From positions 1 through 34,257 of the forward strand of contig JAISSD010000195.1 of assembly GCA_031273295.1 (NCBI GenBank): a stretch of 34,257 nt of DNA, given 5' to 3'. Below, in pieces: positions 1 through 7,782 of this stretch. This stretch comes from Prevotella sp. Lineage in GTDB: Bacteria; Bacteroidota; Bacteroidia; Bacteroidales; Dysgonomonadaceae. Position numbers and translations under genes: made by a program. Each line of letters opens with the position of its first letter. Position 1 is the stretch's first letter. The notes under the pieces were generated by a model. That model was given only the letters and a program-made list of their open reading frames with translations, had not been told where the DNA came from and did no database searches.

Positions 1-207
1 AAAGTTTACAAGGAACTGGAACGTATTCTCAAAACAAACAAGATAAACCTGAGCGTTGATAAGGTGCTGGACATAGCCAAGACGATAACAACCCTGAAAA
101 TCAAGTTGCCACTTAGCGGAGAAACGCTTACAAAAACGATGCTCCTTACCCCTAAACACAAATCTATAGCCAACCTTTTTGACCCAAATTTCTGGAAAAA
201 TGTTTAG
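1..207 (+). mobile_element. C-terminal end of a DDE-type transposase (IS1634/IS4-like), cut by the window edge
   Basis: Frame 1 is open from the first base to a TAG at 205-207 and encodes 68 residues. It reads KVYKELERILK at the start, AKTITTLKIKLP in the middle and LFDPNFWKNV at the end. I recognise this as the tail of a Bacteroidales transposase of the IS4/IS1634 type, from memory and without an alignment. No catalytic residues lie in the visible part. The stop is followed at once by a sequence that matches the end of a small element at 22334-22474, so base 230 is probably the outer end of the insertion sequence. The family name is less certain than the call of a transposase. Confidence 0.6.
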
Positions 208-230
208 GGTGTCGCATAGTCAAAGTCAGG
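208..230. repeat. Right terminal repeat of the insertion sequence
   Basis: Directly after the transposase stop lies GGTGTCGCAT, then AGTCAAAGTCAGG. The same core occurs in reverse complement at 22336-22355 (AACTTTGACATGCGACACCC), and the CAAAGTCAGG end recurs at 22465-22474. The match supports calling it the terminal repeat of this insertion sequence. Confidence 0.6.
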
Positions 231-681
231 AAAATGATCCGCGTCGGATTGCGATACATGACAGCCAATAATCAGTTGTTTGAAATTCGCAAACTTGTAT
301 CCTTTCCGCTTTTGTATTTATCGTGTAAAACGGCGCGTCGCGTCCGGTCAATTCAAATTTCCCGTATGGCGTAATCTTCTTGCAAATATCTGATATTAAG
401 GTGTAAACCACAATCGCATTGGCCAAGCTGCGAAAACGGGACTATGAAGCAATGCTTCCCCTTTGCAACTCAATTGATCCACATCTTAACGAACTGCTGT
501 ATACGCGACCCGTACGTACAGTAGGAGGTTTTCCTTGCCGGACAATATCGGCAGGGTGATCTATTCGATTACTCCCAAGTCGCAATTTTTTTTAATTTAT
601 ATAAACTATGAGCATTGAAAATGTAAAAAAACAAGGGTGGAAACAGAATGGATACATTTCCATTTAAAAAAAAATAGCAAA
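231..681. other. Spacer with no recognisable gene
   Basis: No convincing coding sequence is visible. A minus-strand open frame at 226-426 and a plus-strand stretch around 424-560 (reading AKLRKRDYEAM and onward) are open for 45 to 66 codons but match nothing I know. The minus-strand frame overlaps the IS end. They may be decayed remains of older genes next to the insertion sequence. Confidence 0.4.
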
Positions 682-715
682 TTTTTCAAGTTATTACGGG
701 TATAAACTTGAAAAA
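682..715. repeat. Perfect 11-bp inverted repeat upstream of the three-gene cassette
   Basis: TTTTTCAAGTT at 682-692 pairs with AACTTGAAAAA at 705-715 around a 12-base loop. It lies just before a TATCTTTA sequence at 719-726, which resembles the -7 promoter element, and about 50 bases before the first gene of the cassette. It could be an operator, or a terminator ending transcription from the left. Both roles are inference. Confidence 0.55.
687..707 (+). repeat. Left copy of a 21-bp direct repeat flanking the cassette
   Basis: The sequence starts CAAGTTATTACGGG and ends TATAAAC. It matches 3130-3150 at 18 of 21 positions (differences at positions 7, 8 and 15), in the same orientation. The two copies bracket the three genes. 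This copy lies within the inverted repeat 682-715. Confidence 0.5.
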
Positions 716-764
716 ATGTATCTTTAGAACCGATTACTTTCAAAGTATTTTTAAATAATAATTT

Positions 765-1175
765 ATGCAAGATTGGAAACAAATATTATCAAGTATCTAT
801 CTACCGGAAGTGGGTTCTCTATGGACTGCACCAAATGGTATATGGAATAATTTTTTTGCTTCCAACAAAGACAAAGACAAAGACGATTATCACCCTGCTG
901 TGGTGGGGAAAGTGAATGCGGATAAAGTTAGTTGCCGTATCATTCCCGGAACGACAAAGGAGTATCAAAAAGGAAGTAGTGTTTATAAGGTAAAACTAAA
1001 TCCGGATAAACGGGATTGTCCAACATCCAACTTTTTGATAAAATTATGGATGACGTATAACAATAACGATTTAGTAAAAATGCAACGAGGATGGAATGGA
1101 GTCGAATCGCTAAATCAATTGCAAATAACAGAATTAAAATTACAAATCAAATTTTGTACAGGAATAGATGTTTAA
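765..1175 (+). CDS. Small MazF/PemK-like barrel protein, first gene of an unknown cassette
   Basis: 136 residues, with no signal peptide or membrane segment. I do not recognise a named family. The layout resembles the MazF/PemK endoribonuclease barrel: GSLW at residues 17-20, HPAVVGKV at 43-50 where MazF has its RPAVV-type strand, IPGTTK at 60-65, FLIKLW at 90-95, and a closing helix ending LKLQIKFCTGID. The usual catalytic residues cannot be assigned without an alignment, so toxin activity is only a hypothesis. Its 3' end overlaps the next gene by 8 bases, so the two are probably translated together. A TATCTTTA element at 719-726 is a possible promoter. Coding status is well supported by the overlap and operon layout. 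Confidence 0.75.
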   Translation: MQDWKQILSSIYLPEVGSLWTAPNGIWNNFFASNKDKDKDDYHPAVVGKVNADKVSCRIIPGTTKEYQKGSSVYKVKLNPDKRDCPTSNFLIKLWMTYNNNDLVKMQRGWNGVESLNQLQITELKLQIKFCTGIDV

Positions 1176-2112
1176 AACAGAATACATATATGAATTAATA
1201 GAAGGTGATCTTTCAAAGAAAGGTTACACGAGTTTTTTAAGTTGCTTTGCTTATTATATTGGGAAATACAATTGGTCGAAAAATATCATTGTTTCCGAAA
1301 CGGCAAGTTCCAATTATTGGTCGGCAGACGATATAAAAGAATTAGCACACCAATTTTTTGAATGGACGATTTCCAAAAGAAAGTTTGATTATCTGAATAA
1401 AATTCCCGAAAGCTATCTTTCATACTACTTTCTGCAAATCCTGATTTCTTTTGTAGCCAATAGAATTAGCGAAAAACAACAAAAAGCAGGTTTAAGTTTT
1501 GAAAAATGTAAAGAGTTGGTTGTCGAAATAGGTAAAGAAAAGTATTTTAATAAAGAAGTCAAAGGGACTGCATATTTGTTTGGCAATTCCTTTGAATATG
1601 AAGATATTAAGAATGATTTTGAGATGGATAGTTCCCTGAAATATCTGTCACATTATCGAATACCTGAATCTACCAAACACTATAAGCCATTAGTTTCTAT
1701 GGTATTGGAAGATGTTTTCAATGTTGTTGAGTCGCCTGTTTCCTTATCCAAGTTGGTTAAAACAGTTTTTGAATTATTCGACCAAAGTTCTTTTTCGGAA
1801 GTCCCGAATGAGGCTGTTTATCCAGAAGAACCTCAAGAAACAGACAGTCAAAAATATACCATTATTAAAGATATACTCAATGACGTATCAAAAGAGGATG
1901 CACAAATCATTTTGGAATATTTTTTCCAATCCAACGGGGATAGGTCATTGTCGGTTTTGGCAGATAAATATGGATTAGCCAAAAGTACGCTCCACCATAA
2001 AACAGAATCGTTTAAGAAAAAAATTGTAACAAATTATATCCCTGAAAATGAAGAAGATGGAGTTTTATTTCTGCAAAATCTTTCCGCAGCATTGGACGAA
2101 TTGGCAAAATAG
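1168..2112 (+). CDS. Sigma-factor-like protein with C-terminal helix-turn-helix, second gene of the cassette
   Basis: 314 residues. Residues about 261-286 (LSVLADKYGLAKSTLHHK and on) form a helix-turn-helix very like sigma-70 region 4. Further upstream a helical segment runs from ADDIKELAHQFFEW through KRKFDYL to YLSYYFLQILISF, which has the character of sigma region 2. The middle is long and unrecognised. A role as an alternative sigma factor or DNA-binding regulator is inferred from this layout. The gene overlaps the one before it by 8 bases, and the next starts 30 bases after it, so all three should share a transcript. Base composition is AT-rich compared with metK downstream, which fits an accessory island. 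Confidence 0.75.
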   Translation: MFKTEYIYELIEGDLSKKGYTSFLSCFAYYIGKYNWSKNIIVSETASSNYWSADDIKELAHQFFEWTISKRKFDYLNKIPESYLSYYFLQILISFVANRISEKQQKAGLSFEKCKELVVEIGKEKYFNKEVKGTAYLFGNSFEYEDIKNDFEMDSSLKYLSHYRIPESTKHYKPLVSMVLEDVFNVVESPVSLSKLVKTVFELFDQSSFSEVPNEAVYPEEPQETDSQKYTIIKDILNDVSKEDAQIILEYFFQSNGDRSLSVLADKYGLAKSTLHHKTESFKKKIVTNYIPENEEDGVLFLQNLSAALDELAK

Positions 2113-2142
2113 AGGTATAATGTAATAAAGCGACAGAATAAA

Positions 2143-3108
2143 ATGAATACGATAATACAATTTTTAAAAGGCGACGATATATCTACGAAAGATATAGAAC
2201 AAATAGATGTTTCAGCTGAGGAAGTTGAAAAAATCAATCAATTGTTTACAAAAAACGTAGCAGCACGGAAAGTTAGGTCTCATTTGCGAATGTTGCCTGA
2301 AGTTCAAAAAAATCAAATTTGGTCGATTAAAAGTGAATATGTTGATCTTCTTGGTAATACACAAAAAACAGTCAATCCCTTTTTAGTATCGATAGCAACA
2401 GATATTGATACGATAGAAGATGAGGAATTTATTCGGATTTTTGTTATAACTCCCTTTGTTGAAATGGCTACAGAACATGATATTGTTTGCAAAGACGCTT
2501 CCGTTATCGGTTTCCCGTTTCTCGTCGAAACATGGAACGAACAACCGATATTGACAGAAATTCTTGATTCTTGTCTTGGTTATTATGAAGTATTCGACTC
2601 GTTTATAGAGCAAGAAAAATCAAGCGCTATTCAAAAAGAATTTCGTGAAGTGGAAATTTTAAGAGCTAAATATCTCAATCATTCCATTCGGGCTATGCTT
2701 AATTCCATCGAAATTAATCAAGAACAAGAATTTTCTACGATTATTTCAATTTTCGGTAAAAATCAATATCTTTCTTGTCCGAAAGAAATACAACCGGCTA
2801 ATACGTTTATTGTTCAAGAACCTGCGCTGGAATATTTGGCAGCAGCTGAATCCGGCATATCAAAAAAGGATAAATGCATTCAATATCAAAATGAAGAACT
2901 GCCTTTTGATATTCAGATTAGAAAAGAAGTTGACGGTTTTATCGTAAGCATTTCGCCTGTTAGCGATATTGAGATATTCGATAATAACAACAAAAAATGC
3001 AACGGATTGTCAAATAATAAAAAGATTGTTTTTTCTTCTTTGAAGAACGGATTATATACATTGTATTCAAAACAAATAAAAGAACCGGTAAAAATCAGAT
3101 TGAAATAA
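2143..3108 (+). CDS. Unknown protein with a barrel-like segment and a C-terminal beta domain, third gene of the cassette
   Basis: 321 residues with no signal peptide or membrane helix. Residues 58-60 (QIW), 78-84 (NPFLVSI), 102-105 (ITPF) and 123-132 (GFPFLVETWN) repeat the pattern seen in the first gene: a GxLW/QIW start, then an xPxxV strand, then an ITP/IPG strand. A MazF/SH3-like barrel is therefore possible here too. Residues about 155-215 look helical, and the last 65 residues look like a small beta-sandwich (DGFIVSISPVSDIEIF, then GLYTLYS and KIRLK). I do not recognise a family. Presence in the same operon suggests it works with, or restrains, the sigma-like protein. That is inference. 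Confidence 0.7.
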   Translation: MNTIIQFLKGDDISTKDIEQIDVSAEEVEKINQLFTKNVAARKVRSHLRMLPEVQKNQIWSIKSEYVDLLGNTQKTVNPFLVSIATDIDTIEDEEFIRIFVITPFVEMATEHDIVCKDASVIGFPFLVETWNEQPILTEILDSCLGYYEVFDSFIEQEKSSAIQKEFREVEILRAKYLNHSIRAMLNSIEINQEQEFSTIISIFGKNQYLSCPKEIQPANTFIVQEPALEYLAAAESGISKKDKCIQYQNEELPFDIQIRKEVDGFIVSISPVSDIEIFDNNNKKCNGLSNNKKIVFSSLKNGLYTLYSKQIKEPVKIRLK

Positions 3109-3129
3109 TATGGCTTACACTACTTTATG

Positions 3130-3150
3130 CAAGTTTATACGGGAATAAAC
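3130..3150 (+). repeat. Right copy of the 21-bp direct repeat flanking the cassette
   Basis: The sequence starts CAAGTTTATACGGG and ends AATAAAC. It lies 21 bases after the stop of the third cassette gene and matches 687-707 at 18 of 21 positions. Confidence 0.5.
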
Positions 3151-3160
3151 CCGGAATAAT

Positions 3161-3286
3161 ATGTGGAATATGATTGAAACAATAAAGAATAGAGAAAATA
3201 TATCTCAAGATCATATTCCTGAAAAATTTAAACAGACTCTTAAACTTGTGAAACAGCCTTTTATTTTTTGTGAAAAAAATGTTTGA
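3161..3286 (+). CDS. Possible small protein (41 aa) after the cassette
   Basis: An ATG at 3161 opens 41 codons reading MWNMIETIKNREN at the start and PFIFCEKNV at the end, with a TGA at 3284-3286. It could be a short fourth gene, a truncated gene, or chance. The stop overlaps the likely -33 element of the metK promoter. I see no family. Confidence 0.25.
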   Translation: MWNMIETIKNRENISQDHIPEKFKQTLKLVKQPFIFCEKNV

Positions 3287-3309
3287 ATTCGGAAAAAGCT
3301 GTATCTTTG
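3282..3309 (+). promoter_or_regulatory. Promoter of metK
   Basis: TTTG at 3282-3285 and a perfect TATCTTTG (TAnnTTTG) at 3302-3309 match the -33 and -7 elements of the Bacteroidota housekeeping sigma factor. The 16-base gap is a little shorter than usual. Transcription should start around 3315, just ahead of the riboswitch-like leader. Confidence 0.65.
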
Positions 3310-3320
3310 TATCCGATTAT

Positions 3321-3370
3321 AGTGGATAGATTTGTATTGATTGCAACCACATGAAAAAATGCTAAACCAT
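3321..3370 (+). promoter_or_regulatory. Probable SAM-II-type riboswitch in the metK leader
   Basis: The leader reads GTGG (3322-3325), GATTTG, then TTGCAACCAC (3341-3350), then ATGAAAAAATGCTAAACC. GTGG pairs with CCAC at 3347-3350 to make the first stem. Inside its loop GTATT (3334-3338) can pair with AATGC (3358-3362) as a pseudoknot, followed at once by TAAA. This order, with the conserved GATTT, TTGCA and GCTAAA blocks, is that of the SAM-II riboswitch (metA motif), which binds S-adenosylmethionine. It precedes the gene that makes S-adenosylmethionine, so feedback repression is the expected role. I judged it by eye. A covariance search with the Rfam SAM-II and SAM-V models would decide it. 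Confidence 0.7.
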
Positions 3371-3431
3371 TTTCTGCACTGCATTATACATATCCTTCCT
3401 GTTTTTTTTAACAGTAAAATTGTTATTACAA

Positions 3432-4700
3432 ATGAGTTATTTATTTACGTCCGAATCTGTTTCGGAAGGGCATCCGGACAAGGTGGCAGACCAGATCTCA
3501 GACTCGTTGCTGGATGAGTTTCTTGCGTATGATGCAAACTCTAAAGTAGCTTGCGAGACTTTGGTTACCACCGGACAAGTGCTATTGGCGGGAGAAGTTA
3601 AATCAAAAGCATATATCGATATTCCCGAGACTGTACGCAAGGTTATCAAGCGTATTGGTTACACAAAAAGCGAATACCGGTTTGAGGCTCAGTCATGCGG
3701 CGTTTTATCAGCCATCCACGAACAGTCTGACGACATAAACAGAGGAGTGGACGGCAGATCCGACCCAATGGATCAGGGCGCCGGAGATCAAGGTATGATG
3801 TTTGGTTATGCAACCTCTGAAACCGATAATTATATGCCTTTGGCGCTTGACCTGTCTCATGCGCTTTTGCTGGAATTGTCGGCAATCCGAAAAAATGAAT
3901 TGCAGTTGATGCCGTATCTTCGTCCCGACGCGAAGTCTCAGGTTACGATAGAATACGACGACAACGGAACCCCGTTGCGTATAGATACGATCGTTATTTC
4001 CACCCAACACGACGACTTTGGCGATGACGTCGTTATGCAGGCCAAGATCAAGAGTGACATTATCAATATTCTTGTACCTCGCGTAAAAGGAAAATACAAG
4101 TCAAGGGAAGACATTACAAAGTTATTTAACGATAATATTACTTATCATGTAAACCCTACCGGACGTTTTGTTATCGGAGGGCCTCATGGCGACACAGGAC
4201 TCACAGGCCGTAAAATCATCGTTGATACCTATGGAGGTAAAGGCGCTCACGGAGGAGGCGCTTTTTCGGGAAAAGATCCATCCAAGGTAGACCGTTCGGC
4301 TGCTTATGCAGCCCGTCATATTGCGAAAAACCTGGCGGCGGCAGGCGTATCTTCCGAAATATTGGTTCAGGTTTCGTATGCTATAGGCGTAGCTAAACCG
4401 ATGAATATTTATGTGAACACATACGGTAAGAGCAACGTGAACCTTACAGACGGGGAGATAGCCGGGAAAGTGGAAAAACTCTTCGATATGCGTCCGAAAG
4501 CAATCGAGCAGAGACTGAAACTGCGGAACCCCATATATGCGGAAACGGCTGCATACGGACACATGGGGCGTGAACCGCAAGTGGTTGCCAAACTGTTCAG
4601 ATCCCGCTATAACCCCGAAGGCGTATCCCGTGAAGTAGAATTGTTTACATGGGAAAAAACGGATTATGTCGATATTGTGAAAAAAGAGTTTGGTTTATGA
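3432..4700 (+). CDS. metK: S-adenosylmethionine synthase
   Basis: Makes S-adenosylmethionine from methionine and ATP in the cytoplasm. The start used is the ATG at 3432 ([20 protein letters not shown]). The frame stays open upstream to a TTG at 3420 that adds only four residues. The protein has 422 residues, a little longer than E. coli MetK (384), as usual in Bacteroidota. Visible family signatures are the ATP-binding GHPDK near the N-terminus, [12 protein letters not shown], and the glycine-rich [15 protein letters not shown] loop (P-loop-like). Methionine- and phosphate-binding regions are intact. A promoter and a SAM-II-like leader precede it, so the product probably represses its own synthesis. 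The following DUF4271 gene starts 80 bases later and may be partly co-transcribed. Confidence 0.97.
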   Translation: MSYLFTSESVSEGHPDKVADQISDSLLDEFLAYDANSKVACETLVTTGQVLLAGEVKSKAYIDIPETVRKVIKRIGYTKSEYRFEAQSCGVLSAIHEQSDDINRGVDGRSDPMDQGAGDQGMMFGYATSETDNYMPLALDLSHALLLELSAIRKNELQLMPYLRPDAKSQVTIEYDDNGTPLRIDTIVISTQHDDFGDDVVMQAKIKSDIINILVPRVKGKYKSREDITKLFNDNITYHVNPTGRFVIGGPHGDTGLTGRKIIVDTYGGKGAHGGGAFSGKDPSKVDRSAAYAARHIAKNLAAAGVSSEILVQVSYAIGVAKPMNIYVNTYGKSNVNLTDGEIAGKVEKLFDMRPKAIEQRLKLRNPIYAETAAYGHMGREPQVVAKLFRSRYNPEGVSREVELFTWEKTDYVDIVKKEFGL

Positions 4701-4780
4701 TCGCTATGGTTTGAAGGTAAGGCCCTGCAGAGCACAGGATTGCGCCTTCTTGCTTTATAATACATAATTGAAGGATTGTT

Positions 4781-5665
4781 TTGGTAAAAGATTCCATATC
4801 ATATATTAATGCTGTGAGGGATAGCGTCGCTTTGGATGATTCTGTCCGTCAAAATCCCTTTGGATCCGGACCGGTTCAAGGGGAGGTGGTAGATATGATA
4901 AACAGGTATGCGGAATATGGTCTGCATACCGGAGAAGACGGGCAAAAGGACAGGAACGGGCATGACGGTTTGCGTTTACCGTTCAATATGGAGCAGACCG
5001 ATGGCGTATTCGGATTGCTGTTGTTATGTTTTCTTTTCTTTTCGCATATATACAATGGAGGCGTCACTTTCCTGAAAGAAAACATATCTTTGCTGTTTTC
5101 ATCCGAAAAAAGTAAAAAGATACATCATCAGACGACGGCAAGGGAATATTTGTACAATTATTTTCTTGTTTTCCAAACAGTTGTTTTGGCTTCTATTTGC
5201 GTCTATGATATATTTATCGAATTCGATTCCCGATCCGGAGCCGATCGGAAGCCATTTTTGTCTATTTTGTCATATATGGCGCTGATTGGCCTGTTTTTGG
5301 GAATAAAGGATGTGGCGTATATGATGCTGGGATATATTTTTGACGAACAGAAGCGGATGAAAGTGTGGAGACGGACCTGTATAATCGGTATCGAAATACT
5401 CGGAATGTTTTATTTTATTCCTGCATTGTTGCTCGTTTATGCGAATTATTACCATTTACAGATTATTATTTTCATGTTAATTTTATTTCTAATCGTTCAA
5501 TTAATACTTTTTTACCAAATAATAGTCTTTTTTATCAGAGAAAAATTTAACTTTTTGTATCTGATTGCGTACCTTTGCGCCGTTGAAATATTACCGTATA
5601 TATTTCTGATGATAGGCTTGGTTTATTTATATAGAATTGATGTTTTTAACACATTATGGCTTTAA
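4781..5665 (+). CDS. DUF4271 family membrane protein
   Basis: About 294 residues, function unknown. After a polar N-terminus (to about residue 80) there are about six hydrophobic segments. They include FGLLLLCFLFFSHIY, then YFLVFQTVVLASICVYDIF, then LIGLFLGIKDVAYMML, and three more up to the C-terminus, so it is an inner-membrane protein. Placement directly before hemD, with a 10-base overlap, is the usual Bacteroidota arrangement and supports the DUF4271 call. The start is not certain. A TTG at 4781 has an AAGGA sequence at 4771-4775, while the first in-frame ATG is at about 4897 and would remove part of the polar N-terminus. Overlap with hemD suggests translational coupling. Confidence 0.85.
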   Translation: MVKDSISYINAVRDSVALDDSVRQNPFGSGPVQGEVVDMINRYAEYGLHTGEDGQKDRNGHDGLRLPFNMEQTDGVFGLLLLCFLFFSHIYNGGVTFLKENISLLFSSEKSKKIHHQTTAREYLYNYFLVFQTVVLASICVYDIFIEFDSRSGADRKPFLSILSYMALIGLFLGIKDVAYMMLGYIFDEQKRMKVWRRTCIIGIEILGMFYFIPALLLVYANYYHLQIIIFMLILFLIVQLILFYQIIVFFIREKFNFLYLIAYLCAVEILPYIFLMIGLVYLYRIDVFNTLWL

Positions 5666-6414
5666 AAGTAAAGAAAGTTTTAGTATCACAACCTGCACCT
5701 GCAATTGAGAGATCCCCGTACTATGATATTGCCGAGAAATATCGTCTGCAGCTGGATTTTCGTCCCTTTATAAGGGTAGAGGGACTGGATGCTAAAGAAT
5801 TCAGGCAACAACGGCTGAATATACAGGATTACACGGCTGTTGTATTCACTGCGAAAACAGCGATAGATCATTTCTTCGCATTATGCGAAGAGTTTCGGGT
5901 CGCAATGCCTGAAACAATGAAATATTTTTGTATTTCGGAAGCCGTTGCGTTATATCTGCAAAAATATATTGTCTACAGGAAGCGTAAAGTCTTTTTCAGT
6001 ACTACTGGCAAGATGGCCGGTTTGTCTGCGGCTTTGGCCAAACACAACAAGGAAAAATTTATCGTTCCCGTGTCTGATGTGCATACCGAAGATCTAACGG
6101 CTGTTTTGGATGATAAAAATATAGACTATACAAAAGCCATCATGTACAGGACAGTGAGCAATGATATCACTGAAGAAGAAATACTGACGTATGATATGCT
6201 GGTGTTCTTCAGTCCGTCCGGGATCATATCCCTGTTCAAAAATGTGCCTCATTTCAAGCAGGAAGAAAGAGCCATAGGCTGTTTTGGCGCATCTACGGCA
6301 AAAGCTGTGCGCGATGCAGGGCTAAGACTTGATTGTGAAGCTCCGCTTCCGGGCGTACCGTCCATGACCGCCGCTTTGGAAAATTTTATAAAAGAGAATC
6401 ATAAAGCGAAATAA
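5656..6414 (+). CDS. hemD: Uroporphyrinogen-III synthase
   Basis: 252 residues. The enzyme closes and inverts ring D of hydroxymethylbilane to give uroporphyrinogen III, on the path to heme and other tetrapyrroles. The family is poorly conserved, but the two-lobed pattern is visible: VVFTAKTAIDHFF in the first lobe, then MYRTVSNDITEEE, then DMLVFFSPSGI in the second lobe, and GCFGASTAKAVRDAG toward the end, as in HemD proteins. The ATG at 5656 lies inside the end of the DUF4271 gene. No other heme genes are in the window. In related genomes I recall rnpA following hemD, but here a peptidase gene follows 63 bases later. Confidence 0.9.
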   Translation: MALKVKKVLVSQPAPAIERSPYYDIAEKYRLQLDFRPFIRVEGLDAKEFRQQRLNIQDYTAVVFTAKTAIDHFFALCEEFRVAMPETMKYFCISEAVALYLQKYIVYRKRKVFFSTTGKMAGLSAALAKHNKEKFIVPVSDVHTEDLTAVLDDKNIDYTKAIMYRTVSNDITEEEILTYDMLVFFSPSGIISLFKNVPHFKQEERAIGCFGASTAKAVRDAGLRLDCEAPLPGVPSMTAALENFIKENHKAK

Positions 6415-6477
6415 GTTATCGGGATATAATATTAAAAGGAAGCTTGACCGGGCCGGTTGATTTTTTTGTACAGGATC

Positions 6478-7176
6478 ATGGTGATTAAAGATAAGGATCT
6501 GGGTGATATAAAGATTGTGGAAAACGTGCGGGCGCGAAGGATTACTGTCCGTTGCAAGGATGGCCGTCTCCAGTTGACATATCCGTCGGGTATGAGCATG
6601 TCGGGTATAGAAAAGGCGATAGAGAGTATGAAACCGCGTTTGTTTAAACTTCTCGAGCCCAAAAAAGAACAATATATATTTACTCCGCAAACAGAATTTC
6701 GTACATTCAGCTTTTCGCTAAAGATATCGGAGGGCGACTCTACGAGTAACTATTATCTGAAACTAAAAGACGGGGTTCTGTCCATATCCTGTCCTCCGCA
6801 TACCGATTACAAAAGCTCTTCGGTACAGGTTACAATCAGAGATCTTGTGGAAACCGCGTTGCGATACGAGGCCAAGCGCCTCTTTCCGCAAAAAGTGGAA
6901 CGATTGGCGCGTCGGTGCGGTTTTACTTTTTCCGAAGTGAAAATAAATCGGAGCCGCACACGCTGGGGGAGTTGTTCGTCGAAGAAAAATATAAACCTTT
7001 CTTATTATTGCATGCTATTGCCTGAATATCTGGTCGACTTTGTCATTCTCCATGAACTTTGCCATACCAAAGAGATGAACCACGGCGAACGTTTCTGGCA
7101 ATTGCTGGATAAGGCGTCAGGCGGAAGATCCCAGGAACTGACGAACGAATTGAAAACATTCAAAACAAGCTGGTAA
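6478..7176 (+). CDS. YgjP-type zinc metallopeptidase (DUF45, M48-like)
   Basis: 232 residues from the ATG at 6478. The frame is open back to a TTG at 6457, but MVIKDKDLGDIKI is the better start. The C-terminal half carries the DUF45 core: RSRTRWGSCSSKKNINLS, followed by VILHELCHTKEMNHGERFW. That gives the HExxH zinc motif, with a third ligand from the histidine six residues after it. The N-terminal part is the beta-rich domain usual for YgjP proteins, with no signal peptide, so it is probably cytoplasmic. Substrates of the family are not well known. It converges on cdd, with only four bases between the stop codons. Confidence 0.92.
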   Translation: MVIKDKDLGDIKIVENVRARRITVRCKDGRLQLTYPSGMSMSGIEKAIESMKPRLFKLLEPKKEQYIFTPQTEFRTFSFSLKISEGDSTSNYYLKLKDGVLSISCPPHTDYKSSSVQVTIRDLVETALRYEAKRLFPQKVERLARRCGFTFSEVKINRSRTRWGSCSSKKNINLSYYCMLLPEYLVDFVILHELCHTKEMNHGERFWQLLDKASGGRSQELTNELKTFKTSW

Positions 7177-7180
7177 ATTT

Positions 7181-7663
7181 CTATTCCGGCAAAGATCCTT
7201 TTTCAAAGCCAAGAGGTAAAAGGTCTTTTGCCGATCCCGCTTCATAGATCTTGCTTTTCCCGTACATGATCACCTTGACGGGTTTATCGTACCTGTTTTC
7301 CGTCTCGACCATAACTTGCCTGCATCCTCCGCAAGGGCGACATGGTAAACCTGTAAACTCTCCGTCGTGGAATCCTGCTATGGCGATAGCCTCCACAGCG
7401 ATATCCGGTCTTTGCGCATTTGCGGCAAAGAGAGCGACTCGTTCGGCGCATAATCCCGATGGGTAAGCCGCATTTTCCTGATTGTTTCCGGTTATGATTT
7501 CACCGTTGCATAGCAGGACTGCAGCTCCTACACGAAAGCCGGAATAGGGGGCGTAAGCATTTTTTGCGGCTAATTTAGCTTCGTTTATAAGTTTTTTTAT
7601 ACACTCGGCGCCCTCGTCAAAGGTATAAACGCGTATCTTTGCAGTCAAATTTAAACTTTCCAT
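7181..7663 (-). CDS. cdd: Cytidine deaminase
   Basis: 160 residues. Deaminates cytidine and deoxycytidine to the uridine forms in pyrimidine salvage. The zinc site is complete: C72-A-E74 in LCAERVALFA, where E74 is the proton shuttle, and PCGGC with C111 and C114. The N-terminal APYSGFRVGAAVL block is the nucleoside-binding segment of the tetrameric class. The length is somewhat above the usual 130-135 residues because of an N-terminal extension. It is divergent from the glucosaminidase gene and has a TATTTTTG element about 75 bases upstream. Confidence 0.96.
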   Translation of the reverse strand: MESLNLTAKIRVYTFDEGAECIKKLINEAKLAAKNAYAPYSGFRVGAAVLLCNGEIITGNNQENAAYPSGLCAERVALFAANAQRPDIAVEAIAIAGFHDGEFTGLPCRPCGGCRQVMVETENRYDKPVKVIMYGKSKIYEAGSAKDLLPLGFEKGSLPE

Positions 7664-7738
7664 CGTGAATCTTATTAATTAAGAGTAAGCGTTTAATGAT
7701 TTTGTTTACAGTTTAAACTTTCTATTCATGTTTTCTTG

Positions 7739-7746
7739 CAAAAATA
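7739..7746 (-). promoter_or_regulatory. -7 element upstream of cdd
   Basis: CAAAAATA on the plus strand reads TATTTTTG on the minus strand, a match to TAnnTTTG. It is 75 bases before the cdd start. No clear -33 TTTG was seen. Confidence 0.4.
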
Positions 7747-7782
7747 AAAAGTTCCGAAACCTTGATTAAACATCGTAAATAT

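Noticed and set aside
226..426. Minus-strand open frame of 66 codons beside the left insertion sequence
   Set aside because: It has no recognisable family, no upstream signals, and its end touches the IS terminal repeat. It could be a remnant but cannot be supported.
4701..4780. Terminator after metK
   Set aside because: GAAGG and CCTTC segments could pair, but the stem is interrupted, the loop is long and no T run follows, so read-through into the DUF4271 gene is at least as likely.
7633..7640. TATCTTTG on the plus strand as a promoter for the glucosaminidase gene
   Set aside because: It lies inside the coding region of cdd, 140 bases upstream of the start, with no -33 element. It could be chance.
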